In this document: positions 33,862 to 42,809 of the stretch, piece by piece | Layout: each line of letters opens with the position of its first letter | How positions within the stretch are numbered: position 1 is the stretch's first letter | Assembly (NCBI GenBank): GCA_018524345.1 | Contig: JADQAZ010000001.1 | Span: forward strand, 1,426,001 to 1,490,000 | From: Harenicola maris | Lineage (GTDB): Bacteria; Pseudomonadota; Alphaproteobacteria; Rhodobacterales; Rhodobacteraceae | DNA: 64,000 nucleotides | Direction: 5' to 3' | Program-made: the position numbers and the translations under genes | Notes under the pieces: generated by a model | What the model was told of the DNA's origin: nothing | The model's database searches: none | What the model saw: only the letters and a program-made list of their open reading frames with translations

Positions 33862-35196
33862 TTAGCGGTAGGCCTGCAGAGTGCCCTTGGTGGTCACCAC
33901 ATAGAGCGTGCCGCCCACGACGATGGGGTTGCTGGCGGCGCCGCCGGGCAGGTCGATCTGGCTGACCAGCGCGCCGGTGGCGGGGTCAAAGGAGCGCAGG
34001 GCGCCGTCGGAGCTGGCAACGCGCAAGAGGCCCCCGGCCAGGATCGGGCCGTAATGGGCGAAGATCGCCTTGCGGCGGCGTTTCTTGCGCCCTTCCTTGA
34101 CGTAGACGGGCATCTCGGTGGACCAGATCACGGAGCCGTCGGAGGCGTCCATGCGGATCAGCTGGTTCTGGTCGCTGACCAGAAACAGGGAGTCGCCGGC
34201 GGGCCAGACGGGGCTGAGCGCGCCTTCGGTGGCTGTCCAGAGACGCTCGCCCGAGGCGGCGTTGAGCGCCACGAGGCGGCCCGAGGGGTTGGCGGCGTAG
34301 ATGGTATTGCCGACGATGACCGGATCGCCGGAGATATCGGTAAAGCCGGTATAGGCGCGCCCGCGCCGTTCCCCGGCAAGGGTTGCGCCCCAGACGCGGA
34401 TGCCGCCTTTGCGCAGGGTCGCCACCAGTTCGGCGGTGCCGAAGGGGAAGATCACGATGCGGTCATTGACCGCCGGGGCCGCGCCATTGGCGGTGACGGA
34501 GGGGGTCGGTGTGCCGGGCAGTTCCCAGCGCAAGCGGCCATTGGAGGCCTCGATCGCGAAGGCGCGGTTGTCGCGGCTGACCGCATAGACCAGATCATCA
34601 AAGACCGTTGGCGCGCCCTGCACCGGGCCGTCAAAGCCCTGTTCCCATTTGACCGCGCCCGATGTGGCATCCAGCGCCGTCAGCACGCCAAAGCCGGTGG
34701 AGGCATAGAGGGTGCCATTGGCCACGGCCAGACCGCCGCCGGAGGCCTCTCCGCTTTTGTCGGGTTCGGGGGTCAGGTCGCGTTGCCAGACCACGCCGCC
34801 CGAGGCGGCGGAGGTGGCTGTGACGGTGGCCCCTGCGTCGAGGGTAAAGATCAGCCCGCTTGCGGCCACCGGATCGGCGGTGATGCGCAGTTTGCGGTTT
34901 TCGCCCTTGCCGATATTGGCGGACCAGACCGGCGTCAGCGTGCGGTTCAGCGCCGGGTGCTGGATGGTGTGCTGGGCGCTGCCGTTGCGGTGCGTCCATG
35001 CGGCGGGGTTGGTTTGGGCGGGCAGATTGATGCCGCGGGCGGTTTGGGTCGCATCTGCGGGGGCTTCGCCCTCGGCCACGGTGGAGAGGGCCTCGCGCAC
35101 GCCGAAGCGTTCGCCTTGCAAGATTTCGTCGCGCTCGCCGCAGCCAGCCAAAAGGCCAAGCCCTGTGAGACCTGCGATAATGAGGGATGCCTTCAC
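33862..35196 (-). CDS. bamB: Outer-membrane assembly lipoprotein BamB-like (PQQ-type beta-propeller)
   Basis: A 444-residue lipoprotein: GTG start at 35196, signal peptide with lipobox LLAGC, then repeated propeller blades (LDATSGAVKWEQGFDGPVQG, IEASNGRLRWELPG, LNAASGERLWTATEGA, RMDASDGSVIWSTEMP). BamB scaffolds the BAM complex that inserts outer-membrane proteins. A longer in-frame ORF to 35295 would bury the signal peptide. It sits between yfgM and der as in many proteobacteria. Three stem-loops fill the gap before its start. Confidence 0.9.
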   Translation of the reverse strand: MKASLIIAGLTGLGLLAGCGERDEILQGERFGVREALSTVAEGEAPADATQTARGINLPAQTNPAAWTHRNGSAQHTIQHPALNRTLTPVWSANIGKGENRKLRITADPVAASGLIFTLDAGATVTATSAASGGVVWQRDLTPEPDKSGEASGGGLAVANGTLYASTGFGVLTALDATSGAVKWEQGFDGPVQGAPTVFDDLVYAVSRDNRAFAIEASNGRLRWELPGTPTPSVTANGAAPAVNDRIVIFPFGTAELVATLRKGGIRVWGATLAGERRGRAYTGFTDISGDPVIVGNTIYAANPSGRLVALNAASGERLWTATEGALSPVWPAGDSLFLVSDQNQLIRMDASDGSVIWSTEMPVYVKEGRKKRRRKAIFAHYGPILAGGLLRVASSDGALRSFDPATGALVSQIDLPGGAASNPIVVGGTLYVVTTKGTLQAYR

Positions 35197-35224
35197 TGCC
35201 GTCGCCCTTTTATTACTTCTTCGT

Positions 35225-35287
35225 GCCCGGTTGCGGGCCTTTTGGCGGGCCGGTTGCGCGGCCCTTTTTGCCCTGCCGAAGCAGGGC
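35225..35287 (-). promoter_or_regulatory. Three consecutive stem-loops in the yfgM-bamB gap
   Basis: On the transcript the order is: GCCCTGC-TTCG-GCAGGGC (35287-35270, a UUCG tetraloop followed by five A residues), GGGCC...GGCCC (35264-35247), and GCCCG...CGGGC (35238-35225). The second and third share the loop core GCAACC. They lie 28 bases before the bamB start. They could be processing, pausing or translation-control elements. Confidence 0.5.
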
Positions 35288-35298
35288 GTTAACACAGC

Positions 35299-35952
35299 TT
35301 ACTCTACTTCGGCCTCTCCGCCCAAGGCCAGAATCACCTGACTGACCCGTTCGCGCAGCCCGTCGCTTATCTCCGGCTCTTGCAGCAGGGTGCGGGCCGC
35401 CTCGATGGCCTCCTCTGGCTCTGCTGTCTGGACGGTGATGTAGAGCAGTTGCTCCAGCGCCAGCGGGCGGAAGGGGGCGCCGGGGGTGGCGAGGCGTTCC
35501 AGCAGGGCTTTGCGCTCGTCCTCAGGCAGGGCCTCGTCGCCCAGAAGGGCGAGTTTGAGGCCCGCGAGGTCGCGGTAGATTTGCGGGGTCTCGCCGTCTT
35601 CGGCGATGGAGCGCAGGGCGTTTGCGGCGGCGGCGGTGTCCTCATTCGCCTGTGCCTCTGCTGCGGCGAGCAGGGCGACGATGGGGGCGGCCTCTGCCGG
35701 GGTCTCGACGCCGGTGATCGCGGCGGCGCGTTCGGCGGGGTCCTCGGTTTCCAGTGCATCCAGCAGGGCATCGCCAAAGCTTTGCGCCTCTGCCTCGGCC
35801 TGAGAGCGGCTGTATTCGGTGTAGGCGGCCCCTGCCACGATGGCCAGCACCGCAAGGATGGCGATCCAGCCATAGCGGCGCACAAACCCGTAGAGCCGTT
35901 CGCGGCGCACTTCTTCGCTGACTTCTTCGATAAAACTGTCGCTGTCGCTCAT
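35299..35952 (-). CDS. YfgM-like TPR membrane protein
   Basis: A 217-residue protein with one N-terminal transmembrane helix (about 28-45, WIAILAVLAIVAGAAYTEY), a short cytoplasmic segment before it, and a helical TPR-like periplasmic domain rich in Ala and Glu. This matches YfgM/TPR_21, a periplasmic chaperone-associated protein found upstream of bamB. ATG at 35952. The operon yfgM-bamB-der is inferred from strand and spacing. Confidence 0.85.
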   Translation of the reverse strand: MSDSDSFIEEVSEEVRRERLYGFVRRYGWIAILAVLAIVAGAAYTEYSRSQAEAEAQSFGDALLDALETEDPAERAAAITGVETPAEAAPIVALLAAAEAQANEDTAAAANALRSIAEDGETPQIYRDLAGLKLALLGDEALPEDERKALLERLATPGAPFRPLALEQLLYITVQTAEPEEAIEAARTLLQEPEISDGLRERVSQVILALGGEAEVE

Positions 35953-36156
35953 ACTGCCTCTTGTCCCGCGCTTGGGGAATGCCTTGTGCCTGATGGCGCC
36001 CCCTGCCCTGCGGCGCGGAGACGGATTTGATTGGCTTTTACCGTTCTATGGCGGGCGTGACCAGCCCTTGAGAATTCGCCGCCTGCGCCGCGGCGGGCGG
36101 CGGCGGTCTTGCGGCATAGTGCACGGTTGTATCGCCCATGAAAATTATGATAACTG

Positions 36157-36168
36157 AACCGGACGGTT
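36157..36168. promoter_or_regulatory. TetR-type operator AACCG-GA-CGGTT upstream of the efflux operon
   Basis: A perfect dyad AACCG (36157-36161) and CGGTT (36164-36168) separated by GA lies about 80 bases before the adaptor start, next to the A+T-rich AAAATTATGATAACT. The form is typical of TetR-family operators controlling RND pumps. No regulator gene is adjacent within the window. Confidence 0.5.
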
Positions 36169-36248
36169 TAGCCGCCTTTGCCTGCCCCCCCGGCCTTGCG
36201 CCCCTATTTGCGCCGCGAGACCGATTTTCGCGTTGGAGACCATTGTTT

Positions 36249-37577
36249 ATGCGTTTGATTCCCATTCTGACGGCTGTTGTCGTGACCGTTGCCCTGTATT
36301 TCGGGGTGTTCGAGCGCGACCGTCTGCGTGCCTTTGCCGGGCGCGGTGTGGCCGATGCGGTGCCTGCTGAGGCCGAGGGTGACACCGTGGTTGAGGCCGA
36401 GGCCGAAGAAGCGCAGGAAAATACGGGCGAGCGGCGGGTGTCGGTGATTGCGGTGCGCTCCACCGCGCAGGAGATCAACAGTGCGGTCCTGATCCGCGGC
36501 CAGACAGAGGCGGCGCGGCAGATTGATGTGCGCTCTGAAACCTCCGGTCTTGTGAATTCCGAACCTCTGCGCAAGGGCACATTTGTCGAGCAGGGGCAGC
36601 TTCTTTGCGAGATCGAGGCGGGCACGCGGGAGACGGCCTTGGCCGAGGCCAAGGCGCGCCTTGGCGAGGCCGAGGCCAAGGTGCCCGAGGCCGAGGCGCG
36701 GGTGCCTGAGGCGCAGTCGCGGGTGCTGGAGGCGCAGGCCCGTCTGGAAGAAGCCCTGATCAATGACCGTGCGGCGCAGTCCTTGAGCAAGGATGGTTTT
36801 GCCTCTGGCACGCGGGTGGCCTCGACCAATGCCTCGGTTTCCTCGGCGCGGGCGACCTTGCAGGCGGCTGAAAGCGGCGTGAAGGCGGCCTCCTCCACCG
36901 TAGAGAGCGCCATTGCCGCCGTGACAGCCGCCCGTGCGGGCGTGGCCGCGGCGGAGAAAGAGATCGAGCGTTTGGCGATTCACGCGCCGTTTTCGGGCCT
37001 CTTGGAGAGCGACACGGCGGAGCTGGGATCGCTCCTCCAGCCCGGGGGCAGTTGCGCCACGGTGATCCAGCTGGATCCGATCAAGCTGGTGGGGTTTGTG
37101 CCCGAGACCGAGGTGGACAAGGTGCGCCTTGGGGCCCGTGCGGGGGCGCGTTTGGCGACGGGGCATGAGGTAGCCGGTGAGGTGACTTTCCTGTCGCGCT
37201 CTGCCGATGCCAGCACGCGGACCTTTCGCGTTGAGGTGGCGGTGGAGAACAATGACCTGAGCATTCGCGATGGCCAGACCGTGGAGATCGCCGTGGCGAG
37301 CGACGGGGCCGAGGCGCATCTGGTGCCGCAATCGGCGCTGACCCTTGATAATTCGGGGCGCATCGGGGTGCGCTTTGTCGAGAGCGGCGATGTGGCGGGC
37401 TTTGCCCCGATCACCGTGTTGCGCGACAGTCAGGAGGGGGTCTGGGTCGGCGGGTTGCCCAAGGAGATCACCATCGTGACTGTGGGTCAGGAATATATCA
37501 TCGACGGGGTGCCTTTGGATGTGACGCTGGTGCCGCGTGCCGGTGACCTCTCTGCTGCGCCCGAGGCGGGCGAATGA
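36249..37577 (+). CDS. RND efflux periplasmic adaptor (HlyD/MFP family)
   Basis: A 442-residue membrane-fusion protein: N-terminal anchor helix (LIPILTAVVVTVALYFGVF), barrel-sandwich lipoyl halves (SAVLIRGQTEAARQIDVRSETSGLV and IERLAIHAPFSGLLES), a long coiled-coil hairpin with heptads (LAEAKARLGEAEAKVPEAEA, given as pattern; about 140-240), and a beta-barrel domain. It links the inner-membrane pump to an outer-membrane channel. ATG at 36249 has GGAGA upstream; an in-frame ATG at 36138 would give a 37-residue extension without signal character. Confidence 0.9.
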   Translation: MRLIPILTAVVVTVALYFGVFERDRLRAFAGRGVADAVPAEAEGDTVVEAEAEEAQENTGERRVSVIAVRSTAQEINSAVLIRGQTEAARQIDVRSETSGLVNSEPLRKGTFVEQGQLLCEIEAGTRETALAEAKARLGEAEAKVPEAEARVPEAQSRVLEAQARLEEALINDRAAQSLSKDGFASGTRVASTNASVSSARATLQAAESGVKAASSTVESAIAAVTAARAGVAAAEKEIERLAIHAPFSGLLESDTAELGSLLQPGGSCATVIQLDPIKLVGFVPETEVDKVRLGARAGARLATGHEVAGEVTFLSRSADASTRTFRVEVAVENNDLSIRDGQTVEIAVASDGAEAHLVPQSALTLDNSGRIGVRFVESGDVAGFAPITVLRDSQEGVWVGGLPKEITIVTVGQEYIIDGVPLDVTLVPRAGDLSAAPEAGE

Positions 37578-40500
37578 CCGGCGTTATCGATTGGGCTGCC
37601 GACCGTGCCCGCATGGTTCTGGCCTTTATCGTGCTGTCCCTTCTGGTGGGGGGCTTTGCCTATTGGTCCCTGCCCAAGGAGGGCGAGCCGGATATCGAGA
37701 TTCCGGCGGTGTTTGTTTCCGTCCCGTTTCAGGGGATTTCGGCCGAGGACAGTGAAAAGCTCCTTGTTCGGGTGATGGAGACCGAGCTGTCCGATATGGA
37801 CGGGCTCAAGAAGATGTCGGGTATTGCCTCGGAGGGCTATGCCTTTGTCTCGCTGGAGTTCGAGTTCGGCTGGGACAAGACCGGCACCTTGGCCGATGTA
37901 CGCGCCGCGATGAACAAGGCGGAGGCGAAGTTCCCCGACGGGGCCGATGCCTATACCATCGGGGAGTTCAATTTTTCCGAGTTTCCGATCATCATTGTCA
38001 ACCTGACGGGGCAGCTGCCGGAGCGGACATTGCTTCGCGTCGCCAAGGACTTGCAAGACAAGCTTGAAGGGCTGGAGCCGGTTCTGGAGGCCACATTGGC
38101 CGGGCACCGCGACGAGATGATGGAGGTGATCATCGATCCGCTGAAGCTCGAGGCCTATGACGTGACGGCGGCCGAGTTGATTGCGGTGATCCAGAACAAC
38201 AACCAGCTGGTCGCCGCGGGCGAGGTGGAGACCGCGACGGGGGCGAACTCTGTCAAGATCCGGTCGAGTTTCGAGACCTCGCGCGATATCTACAACCTGC
38301 CCGTGAAGACCAATGGCGACCGGGTGATCAAGCTGGGCGAATTGGCCGAGATCAACCTGACCTTCGAGGATCGCGCGGGGACGGCGCGGTTCAACCTTGA
38401 GCAGACGGTGGCCTTGCAGGTGTCAAAGCGCAAGGGGTTCAACCTGATCGACACGGCCAAGCTGGTGCAGCAGGTGGTGGAAGAAGAGCAGGCCAAATGG
38501 CCCAGCGAATTGCGCGAGGCGATTGTGGTGGGCACCTCCAACGACCAGTCGCGCACGGTGGAAAGTATGGTCAGCCAGCTTGAGGGCTCTGTCATCACGG
38601 CGATTGCGCTTGTGATGATCGTGATTTTGGCGGCTTTGGGCACGCGCCCTGCCCTGCTTGTTGGGTTCGCGATCCCGACGTCGTTTCTGCTCTGCTTTGC
38701 TTTGCTGGCCGTCATGGGGATTTCGATTTCCAACATCGTGATGTTCGGGCTGATTTTGGCCGTGGGGATGTTGGTAGACGGGGCCATTGTGGTGGTGGAA
38801 TATGCCGACAAGCGGATCAGCGAAGGCTCTGGCCCGATGTCCGCCTATGTGGAGGCGGCCAAGCGGATGTTCTGGCCCATCGTCTCCTCGACCGCGACGA
38901 CGCTTTGTGCGTTTTTGCCGATGCTGTTCTGGCCCGGGGTGCCGGGGCAGTTCATGGGGATGCTGCCGGTCACATTGATTTTCGTTTTGACGGCCTCGCT
39001 TGTTGTCGCGCTGATCTATCTGCCGGTCATGGGCGGGGTGACGGGGCGGGTCAGCCGCGTGTTTGGCGCGGCCTCTGACGCACTGCGGGCGGGGCTGCCG
39101 TGGGTTTTGCGCGCTGCTCTGGTGCCGCCTGCGCTGTTTTTGCTCTTTGTCGGGGCGATGCAGGTGGTCAACTCCGGCTACATCTTTCGCGGCCCTTCGC
39201 CTTTGCCACCCGCTCTCGGCTGGGTCCCCGGCGTCTCGCTGTTTCTACTGGGCGCTATGGCGGCCTCGATCACCTTGGGCGCCGCAAAGATCGAGCGCCG
39301 GGCAAAGCGGATACGGGCGGGGCATCGCAAGACTTTGTTTGGTTGGTTCATCACCCTGATCGCGGGCAATCCTGTCATGCCGCTTGTCTCAGTCGGGGCG
39401 GTCGGGGCCTTTGTCATCGCGGTCTTCGGCTATTTCGGCCAGCACAACAACGGGGTGGAGTTTTTCGTCGAGACCGCGCCGGAGCAGGCGATTGTCTATG
39501 TGCGGGCGCGGGGGAACCTGTCGCTTCAGGAAAAGGACGCTATGGTGCGGGTGGTGGAGGAGGAAATCTCTGGCACTGTCGGCATCCAGAGCGCCTTTGC
39601 CTTTGCGGGCCAAGGGGGGCTGAATGCCAATACGGGCGGGGCCTCTGGCCCGCTGGATGCGGTTGGGCAGGTGCAGATCGAGCTGATCCCGTGGGAGGAG
39701 CGCCCTGCCTTTGCCGCCGCCCATGACGATGTCGAACTGGCGGACCTTGACGGAAATCTGGTGATGGAGCGGTTGCAGGAGCGGCTGTCCAAGCTGCCCG
39801 GTATTCGCACCGAGGTGTTCAACCTGTCGCAGGGGCCTGCCTCTGGCAAGCCGGTGTTCCTGCGTCTTGCGGGCGACAACTGGGCCGACCTTCTGGCCGC
39901 GACGGATGTGGCGCGGGGCCATTTCGAGACCGTTCCGGGCCTGATCGATATCGAGGATACCAAGCCCCTGCCCGGCATCGATTGGGAGATCGATGTAGAC
40001 GTGGAGAAAGCGGGCCGTTTCGGGGCCGATGTGGCCACCGTGGGCGCCATGGTGCAGTTGATCACGCGGGGGCTGTTTCTGGACACCATGCGCGTGGACA
40101 GCTCTGACGACGAGATCGAGATCAGGGTGCGTCTGCCCGAGGCCGACAGGGTTCTGTCGACCCTTGATACCCTCAAGGTGCGCACCATTGACGGTCAGGT
40201 GCCCTTGGCCAATTTCATCACCCGCAAGCCGACGCCCAAGCTGGGGCAGATCGACCGTGTGGACCAGCAGCGCATCTTTGACGTGAAGGCCGATGTTTTG
40301 CCCGGGCTGAGCAAGTTGGTGACCGGCGCGGCGGAGGAGGAAGTGACCCTCGCCACTGTGCGCGCCATGGACGATGCGGCGGGCGCCGATGCGCTGACCC
40401 TGCCGGGGCAAGAGGGGGGCTTTGCCCTGTTCGCCCTTGGCGAGGGGGTGAGCCGCGCCGATCTGGACCGTGCGATTGACGAAGGCGAGGTGCGGGTGGT

Positions 40501-41380
40501 TGCCGTCAATGCCAACGAGCGGGTGGCCGAGATCACCAAGTGGCTGGCCTCCGATCCCTCTCCCCTGCCCGCCTCTGTCAGCTATGAGTGGACCGGCGAT
40601 CAGGAGGATCAGGCCGAGAGCGGGCAGTTCCTGATGAGCGCCTTTGCCGGTGCCCTTGGCCTGATGTTCATCATCCTGCTGGCGCAGTTCAACAGCTTTT
40701 ACAACGCGGTGCTGGTGCTGCTGGCGGTGATCCTGTCGACGGCCGGTGTTCTGATTGGGATGCTGGTGATGGAGCAGCCGTTTTCCATCATCATGACCGG
40801 CACGGGGATCGTCGCCTTGGCGGGGATTGTGGTGAACAACAATATCGTGCTGATCGACACCTATCAGGAATTCAGCCGCTATATGCCCAAGATCGAGGCG
40901 ATTATTCGCACGGCAGAGGCGCGTATCCGCCCTGTGCTCCTGACCACGATCACCACCATGGCGGGGCTGGCGCCGATGATGTTCGGGCTGAGCCTTGATT
41001 TCTTTGGCGGCGGCTATTCGATCGACAGCCCCACGGCCCTGTGGTGGAAACAGCTGGCGACGGCGGTTGTCTTTGGCCTTGGGATCGCGACGGTTCTGAC
41101 CCTGATCTTCACGCCCTCGATGCTGGCGCTGCGGGTCTGGCTGGGGATCGGGGCCTATAGCTCCACCCGGACGCTTGGGGCGCTGTCCTTTGGCAAGAAC
41201 AGCCGCGTGGCGCGGGACGTGGCCCTTGGGCGCAAGGCGCGCAAGCTGAAATCACCAGAGCTGATCTGGACCGACCTCCTCGCCCTGCCCTCCCCTGCAA
41301 AGCTGCTTGGCGATGGCCCGCCACGCGCAGGCGAGCCGGGCTTCATCGGACCGCTACGGCCTTTGGGGGCGGCGGAATAG
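37574..41380 (+). CDS. RND efflux pump inner-membrane transporter (HAE1/AcrB superfamily)
   Basis: A 1268-residue proton-driven exporter. Its ATG overlaps the adaptor stop (ATGA). The two RND halves are clear, with TM4 motif MLVDGAIVVVEYADKRI and TM10 motif GIVVNNNIVLIDTY. Relative to AcrB the second acidic residue of the DD pair is G and the TM10 lysine is N, as in several HAE1-like groups. The protein is about 200 residues longer than AcrB; the excess includes extra hydrophobic segments around residues 505-600 (ALVPPALFLLFVGAMQ, VSLFLLGAMAASITL) and a C-terminal tail. Substrates are unknown. No TolC gene follows. Confidence 0.92.
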   Translation: MTGVIDWAADRARMVLAFIVLSLLVGGFAYWSLPKEGEPDIEIPAVFVSVPFQGISAEDSEKLLVRVMETELSDMDGLKKMSGIASEGYAFVSLEFEFGWDKTGTLADVRAAMNKAEAKFPDGADAYTIGEFNFSEFPIIIVNLTGQLPERTLLRVAKDLQDKLEGLEPVLEATLAGHRDEMMEVIIDPLKLEAYDVTAAELIAVIQNNNQLVAAGEVETATGANSVKIRSSFETSRDIYNLPVKTNGDRVIKLGELAEINLTFEDRAGTARFNLEQTVALQVSKRKGFNLIDTAKLVQQVVEEEQAKWPSELREAIVVGTSNDQSRTVESMVSQLEGSVITAIALVMIVILAALGTRPALLVGFAIPTSFLLCFALLAVMGISISNIVMFGLILAVGMLVDGAIVVVEYADKRISEGSGPMSAYVEAAKRMFWPIVSSTATTLCAFLPMLFWPGVPGQFMGMLPVTLIFVLTASLVVALIYLPVMGGVTGRVSRVFGAASDALRAGLPWVLRAALVPPALFLLFVGAMQVVNSGYIFRGPSPLPPALGWVPGVSLFLLGAMAASITLGAAKIERRAKRIRAGHRKTLFGWFITLIAGNPVMPLVSVGAVGAFVIAVFGYFGQHNNGVEFFVETAPEQAIVYVRARGNLSLQEKDAMVRVVEEEISGTVGIQSAFAFAGQGGLNANTGGASGPLDAVGQVQIELIPWEERPAFAAAHDDVELADLDGNLVMERLQERLSKLPGIRTEVFNLSQGPASGKPVFLRLAGDNWADLLAATDVARGHFETVPGLIDIEDTKPLPGIDWEIDVDVEKAGRFGADVATVGAMVQLITRGLFLDTMRVDSSDDEIEIRVRLPEADRVLSTLDTLKVRTIDGQVPLANFITRKPTPKLGQIDRVDQQRIFDVKADVLPGLSKLVTGAAEEEVTLATVRAMDDAAGADALTLPGQEGGFALFALGEGVSRADLDRAIDEGEVRVVAVNANERVAEITKWLASDPSPLPASVSYEWTGDQEDQAESGQFLMSAFAGALGLMFIILLAQFNSFYNAVLVLLAVILSTAGVLIGMLVMEQPFSIIMTGTGIVALAGIVVNNNIVLIDTYQEFSRYMPKIEAIIRTAEARIRPVLLTTITTMAGLAPMMFGLSLDFFGGGYSIDSPTALWWKQLATAVVFGLGIATVLTLIFTPSMLALRVWLGIGAYSSTRTLGALSFGKNSRVARDVALGRKARKLKSPELIWTDLLALPSPAKLLGDGPPRAGEPGFIGPLRPLGAAE

Positions 41381-41597
41381 CGGCGGTGGGGGCTTGGGCG
41401 GATTGGTTTCTGCCCTTTGCGGTCACTCGACTAGGTTTACGTATGCTGCGGTGCGGCCCGTCAGTGCGGACTTTCGCCGCACCTGCAAAGTCGAGCCATC
41501 GGCGAACGGGTAGAGTGCGGACAAAGCTGCCGTTTGATGTTGCCAACCGGATGACCGCTTCACCAAATCCGCAACCTTGCACCGGGAGCGTCAGATC
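41381..41597. other. Intergenic stretch at the left edge of the island, no gene seen
   Basis: No credible coding frame. It contains GCAGGTGCGGCGAAAGTCC (minus strand, 41486-41468), which resembles GCAACTGCAGCGAACGTCC at 61135-61153 on the plus strand (15 of 19 bases). From here rightward base composition becomes less G+C-rich than in the pump gene. Confidence 0.45.
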
Positions 41598-41804
41598 TCA
41601 GGCGGCTTCGATCTTCGGCATCTGCACATCGGCGCTCTTGAGTTGCTGCGTCATGATCTCCGTATAGGACAAGGTCGGATTTGCTTCGGCCAGCATACCG
41701 ATCTTGATCCAGAATTCGGCCTGCGCATTGATCGAACGGCACATGACCGAACTGGACTTGCGCAGTTCCTCATGCAGATCCTCCCCAATTTTCACGATCC
41801 CCAT
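41598..41804 (-). CDS. ParD-like antitoxin-family protein
   Basis: A 68-residue protein of the ParD_like family: MGIVKIGEDLHEELRKSSSVM followed by SRSINAQAEFWIKIGMLAEANPTL (here CRSINAQAEFWIKIGML), a ribbon-helix-helix DNA-binding fold. Family members often lie beside a type I methionine aminopeptidase gene, as here in divergent orientation. No RelE/ParE toxin is adjacent. ATG at 41804 with GGGAGG upstream on the minus strand. The A+T-rich repeats at 41824-41855 are a plausible operator. Confidence 0.8.
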   Translation of the reverse strand: MGIVKIGEDLHEELRKSSSVMCRSINAQAEFWIKIGMLAEANPTLSYTEIMTQQLKSADVQMPKIEAA

Positions 41805-41823
41805 CGACGCACCTCCCTTTCAT

Positions 41824-41855
41824 ATATATACGAAACATATACGATTCACATATAC
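41824..41855. promoter_or_regulatory. Repeated TATATAC/CATATAC boxes between ParD-like gene and map
   Basis: ATATAC units end at 41831, 41842 and 41855 (TATATAC, CATATAC, CATATAC) with spacings of 11 and 13 bases in an A+T-rich stretch only 20 bases from the ParD-like start. Repeated short boxes of this kind are bound by ribbon-helix-helix autoregulators. Confidence 0.5.
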
Positions 41856-41921
41856 CAATAGCTGGCTGCCGGTCAATCTGACCTCCGTTGGCGCACAGGG
41901 AAATACGCAGGGAGGCCCATA

Positions 41922-42776
41922 ATGGACAGCTATATCAACGTGCCGGTCGCCCCAAAGGCGCAGGACGCTCGCAGAACCGAAGCCATCAAGCTCTATGGGC
42001 CGGACGCCTTTGAGGGGATGCGCCGAGCAGGAGCGTTGACGGCCAGATGCCTCGACGGCGTGTCAGATCTTATCTGCGATGGCACTGCTTTGGCTCAAAT
42101 CAACGCCTTCGTTCTGGAGTTTGCGGCCGCCAATGACGCAACGCCCGCAACGTTGGGCTACGAGGGGTATCAATACGCCTGCTGCACATCGGTCAACCAC
42201 GTGGTCTGCCACGGATTTCCGAACGAGAAGAAGTTGCGCGACGGCGATATCGTGAACGTCGATGTCACACTGATCCTTGACGGGTGGTATGGCGATTCAA
42301 GTCGGATGTATGTGGTTGGAAAGCCGAAGCGCGCGGCTGAACGCCTCATCCAGATCGCGCATGAGGCCATGATGCAGGGTATCAGGGCGGTGCGGCCGGG
42401 TGCGCGACTGGGTGATATCGGTCACGCAATTCAGACCTACGCACATTCCGAACGCTGCTCGGTGGTCCGTGACTTTTGCGGCCACGGCATCGGTCAGGTC
42501 TTTCATGACTCCCCCAACATCCTGAACTTCGGCAAAGCTGGAACCGGACCGGAACTGAGGGAGGGCATGATCTTTACCATTGAACCGATGATCAACCTTG
42601 GGCGCGCCGAGGTAAAAATGCTTGCAGACGACTGGACCGCCGTGACGCGGGACAGATCCCTGTCGGCACAATTCGAGCATTCGATTGGTGTAACATCGGA
42701 GGGTTTCGAGATTTTCACACTCTCGCCCACGGGCCTTCACACGCCCGGGATTGAGCTTCGTACCAGCCCTGTGTAG
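41922..42776 (+). CDS. map: Type I methionine aminopeptidase (second-type, ParD-linked)
   Basis: A 284-residue metallopeptidase that removes N-terminal methionine. All five metal ligands can be seen: the two Asp in VNVDVTLILDGWYGDSSRMY, His in FCGHGIGQVFHDSP, Glu in FTIEPMINLG and Glu in SAQFEHSIG. The length is slightly over the 250-260 of housekeeping copies, with an N-terminal extension. ATG at 41922 with GGGAGG upstream. Its position beside a ParD-like gene, outside any ribosomal-protein context, suggests a stress-related or accessory copy. Confidence 0.9.
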   Translation: MDSYINVPVAPKAQDARRTEAIKLYGPDAFEGMRRAGALTARCLDGVSDLICDGTALAQINAFVLEFAAANDATPATLGYEGYQYACCTSVNHVVCHGFPNEKKLRDGDIVNVDVTLILDGWYGDSSRMYVVGKPKRAAERLIQIAHEAMMQGIRAVRPGARLGDIGHAIQTYAHSERCSVVRDFCGHGIGQVFHDSPNILNFGKAGTGPELREGMIFTIEPMINLGRAEVKMLADDWTAVTRDRSLSAQFEHSIGVTSEGFEIFTLSPTGLHTPGIELRTSPV

Positions 42777-42809
42777 CGGGCCTTTGCCGCTACTGCAGCA
42801 TTTGTTCGA

